Made by a program: the position numbers and the translations under genes
From: Planctomycetota bacterium
Lineage (GTDB): Bacteria; Planctomycetota; Phycisphaerae; WQYP01
NCBI GenBank assembly: GCA_021810145.1
Contig: JAJZJL010000013.1
Span: forward strand, 1 to 53,943
Length of the DNA: 53,943 bases
Direction: 5' to 3'
Notes under the pieces: generated by a model
Databases searched by the model: none
What the model was told of the DNA's origin: nothing
Seen by the model: the letters and a program-made list of their open reading frames with translations, nothing else
Part shown: in pieces, positions 52,364 to 53,943 of the stretch
Position numbering within the stretch: position 1 is the first letter of the stretch
Layout: each line of letters opens with the position of its first letter

Positions 52364-53122
52364 ATGAGCGATGAACCGGAGATAATGGCTTGCGGAATAT
52401 TTGCGGCGGACCATATTGCGCTGACATATACCACCCATCCGTCGCCTCCACCCGATATTGCCAGCCGAATCGAAACACGTTGGAATGAATATACCCTCGC
52501 GGCCACCCGGGAGGGCCGAACTCTGTTTAACAGTCCGGTGGCCTGCTTAAAAAGCGCTGCGGTTATTGACGGAGTGCTGCAACTGCAATTGGCGAAAACG
52601 GATTATAAAACGTTTCTCGTGACAAACCTGCGTGATCGGGAGTGCTTTAGGCTCAACTCCCCCGCCGCAATCACTCCGGCACTGGGAAACAGCATACTGC
52701 TGACACATGGAAATACAGCCTATCTGGGTGTGCGCAGCAAAGCGGTGGCGGCTTATCCACATTGGGCACATTTATTTGGCGGCGTATTGGATTGGCCGGC
52801 GCACACGCACGGCGGTGCCGCTGTGCTTTTGGAGCATCTCTACCGCGAACTTCAGGAAGAATTGGGAATCAATGCCGATTATTTAACCGCCCCACCGCAA
52901 GTTTTGGCTTTGATGCGCGATCCGGTTCTGGCGCAGCCGGAACTGGTTTGGCACGGGGAACTCTTTCAGCCCTTGCAGGTTCATGGGGAAGCTTTGAATG
53001 TCCAGGAGCATGACACCATTCTGGCTGTTCCAATGGCGGCAACAGCAATGGACGCTCCGCCACGTACACCGGTAAGCGCAGCAGCTCTTGATTTGGCCAG
53101 GCGTCTGACCGGACACCGGTAA
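52364..53122 (+). CDS. NUDIX hydrolase-like protein
   Basis: A 252-residue protein. Residues 139-169 carry a Nudix-box segment: GGVLDWPAHTHGG...LLEHLYRELQEELGIN. The REL-QEEL-GI half is intact (metal-binding glutamates), but the first Glu of the GX5EX7REUXEEXGU pattern is displaced, so the motif is degenerate on its first half. The N-terminal ~130 residues are an extra domain (FLVTNLRDRECF, LGVRSKAVAAYP). Substrate unknown; nucleoside diphosphate derivatives are typical. No ribosome binding site is seen; TACTAT (52352-52357) lies 6 bases before the ATG, so a leaderless transcript is possible. Confidence 0.7.
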   Translation: MSDEPEIMACGIFAADHIALTYTTHPSPPPDIASRIETRWNEYTLAATREGRTLFNSPVACLKSAAVIDGVLQLQLAKTDYKTFLVTNLRDRECFRLNSPAAITPALGNSILLTHGNTAYLGVRSKAVAAYPHWAHLFGGVLDWPAHTHGGAAVLLEHLYRELQEELGINADYLTAPPQVLALMRDPVLAQPELVWHGELFQPLQVHGEALNVQEHDTILAVPMAATAMDAPPRTPVSAAALDLARRLTGHR

Positions 53123-53451
53123 TGCTTGTGAATTCAACCGATCCTTATATGAGCAAAGTTATTGCATTCCGCGCCGTAGCGCAGGAGACACCGGGCGTTA
53201 GCCTGTTTGGACAGTCCGATGCGGGTGCATTGGCTTGGCAAATGGATGGATGCAAGGACGCAGTTCCGCAGCATATTCCCGAATATGTTGAGGTTCGAGG
53301 ACGCCGCAAACTGCCGTTTGCCGCCGGGCCTGTGACCGCTTCTGCAACATCCATGCGATCGGTTGCCAACACCACGAAAAACGAGCAATGATCAATTCCC
53401 CGCGGCACACCCGGGAAGCAACGGGCAAACTGACTTTTGGGTGCGGCGGGT

Positions 53452-53550
53452 ATCTGCGATGGCGAGCTGGATTGGCTTCCTGACAGGATGACGTGGACCG
53501 CCCCGGCGCGCACGGGGTAAACTCTCTACGCGGACTGCGCGGATACGGGG
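53452..53550. repeat. 99-bp direct repeat, copy 1
   Basis: This stretch, starting ATCTGCGATGG and ending GGATACGGGG, recurs at 53805-53903 in the same orientation with about eight differences and no gaps. The most conserved part is CCGCCCCGGCGCGCACGGGG followed by TAAACTCTCT. Coding from it on the minus strand would spell RIRAVR-ESLPRARRGGP, present in both copies, but that is a by-product of the repeat. Confidence 0.85.
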
Positions 53551-53804
53551 AAAAGCAATTAACAATGACTCCCGGCGATCTGGGAACCAATAATCAGTGA
53601 TCATTGAGTGGTCGAGAGCCGATCTCGTTGAATGATACGTTTCGGCTATGATCTCGGTGTCCTCTGTGGCAACCCCCATGGTTCAGAACTCTACGCACTC
53701 AAGGGGCAAGAGCCGATTCGTGTCTTCGGGCCTTGGCGGTGAAAAACACTTCAATTCACAAGGAGGAAGCCGAGGGTGCCGCAATGAATCCCGGCGCGGA
53801 GGGG

Positions 53805-53903
53805 ATCTGCGATGGTGAGTTGGATTAGCTTCCTGGCAGGATGGGATGGACCGCCCCGGCGCGCACGGGGTAAACTCTCTAAGCGGACTGCGCGGATACG
53901 GGG
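53805..53903. repeat. 99-bp direct repeat, copy 2
   Basis: Second copy of the 99-base repeat, 353 bases after the first. A shared CGCGGCACAC string (53401 and 53931) suggests that a further unit may begin just beyond the window. Confidence 0.85.
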
Positions 53904-53943
53904 TGGGGCGTCAACGAACAACGAGTCGCGGCACACGGGGCAG

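Larger units (their letters stand above)
53123..53943. other. Non-coding end region with direct repeats
   Basis: No convincing gene was found in 821 bases. An 89-codon frame starts with ATG overlapping the Nudix stop (53122-53391), but its product is unfamiliar and the opposite strand is equally open, so I treat it as chance. Two 99-base direct repeats are listed separately. Confidence 0.4.

Noticed and set aside
53122..53391. 89-residue frame overlapping the Nudix stop
   Set aside because: Unfamiliar composition, no ribosome binding site and an equally open antisense frame.

Overview
The window most likely comes from a Gram-negative member of the PVC group, best fitting Planctomycetota (Phycisphaerae-like). 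The evidence is a lipid A gene cluster with a fused LpxC-FabZ protein, two PEP-CTERM sorted proteins, a lone H-X9-DG type pseudopilin, an AraC-type XylR regulator, and a RAYT transposase of the 'TWLPGD' subtype. No rRNA, tRNA, CRISPR array or phage module was recognised.

Layout. (1) 0.5-2.2 kb: a PEP-CTERM secreted protein behind a clear sigma70-type promoter. (2) 2.28-3.37 kb: a REP-palindrome array around a RAYT gene whose HUH motif and catalytic tyrosine are separated by two in-frame stops. (3) 3.4-14.3 kb, minus strand: a two-partner secretion operon, with transporter TpsB followed by a 2931-residue haemagglutinin-like exoprotein. (4) 14.9-19.0 kb: outer-membrane biogenesis, ompH/skp, lpxD, lpxC-fabZ and lpxA. 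(5) 19.2-21.6 kb, minus strand: an ABC exporter (ATPase plus permease). (6) 21.8-44.2 kb: a carbohydrate-use region. It holds a secreted TIM-barrel glycosidase-like protein, a pseudopilin, a second PEP-CTERM protein, an alpha/beta hydrolase, a GH43 subfamily-24-like galactanase, two paralogous large secreted proteins of unknown function, a GH42-like enzyme, a sodium/solute symporter, a Tat-exported GH31 enzyme, an XylR-type regulator and a D-2-hydroxyacid dehydrogenase. (7) 44.8-53.9 kb: a Panacea-type toxin-antitoxin candidate, pyrE, a flippase-like membrane protein, alpha-glucan phosphorylase, a NrtA/NasS-like binding protein without a signal peptide, and a NUDIX protein. The window ends in repeat-bearing non-coding DNA.

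Working together. Section 6 reads as a dispersed locus for a galactose-containing polysaccharide, with type II arabinogalactan or a beta-1,3-galactan as the leading guess. Extracytoplasmic enzymes (GH43_24-like, GH31, hydrolase and the two paralogues) would release sugars, the symporter would import them, GH42 (no signal peptide) would act inside the cell, and the XylR-like protein would sense a product. Substrate and coordination are inferred. Sections 3 and 4 together concern the outer membrane.

Most worth a second look: the split RAYT inside its own REP array; the two paralogous unknown proteins; the Panacea operon; a heptanucleotide (TGARATY) repeat family with conserved flanks at two sites; and a near-identical 17-18 nt leader in front of two unrelated secreted-protein genes.
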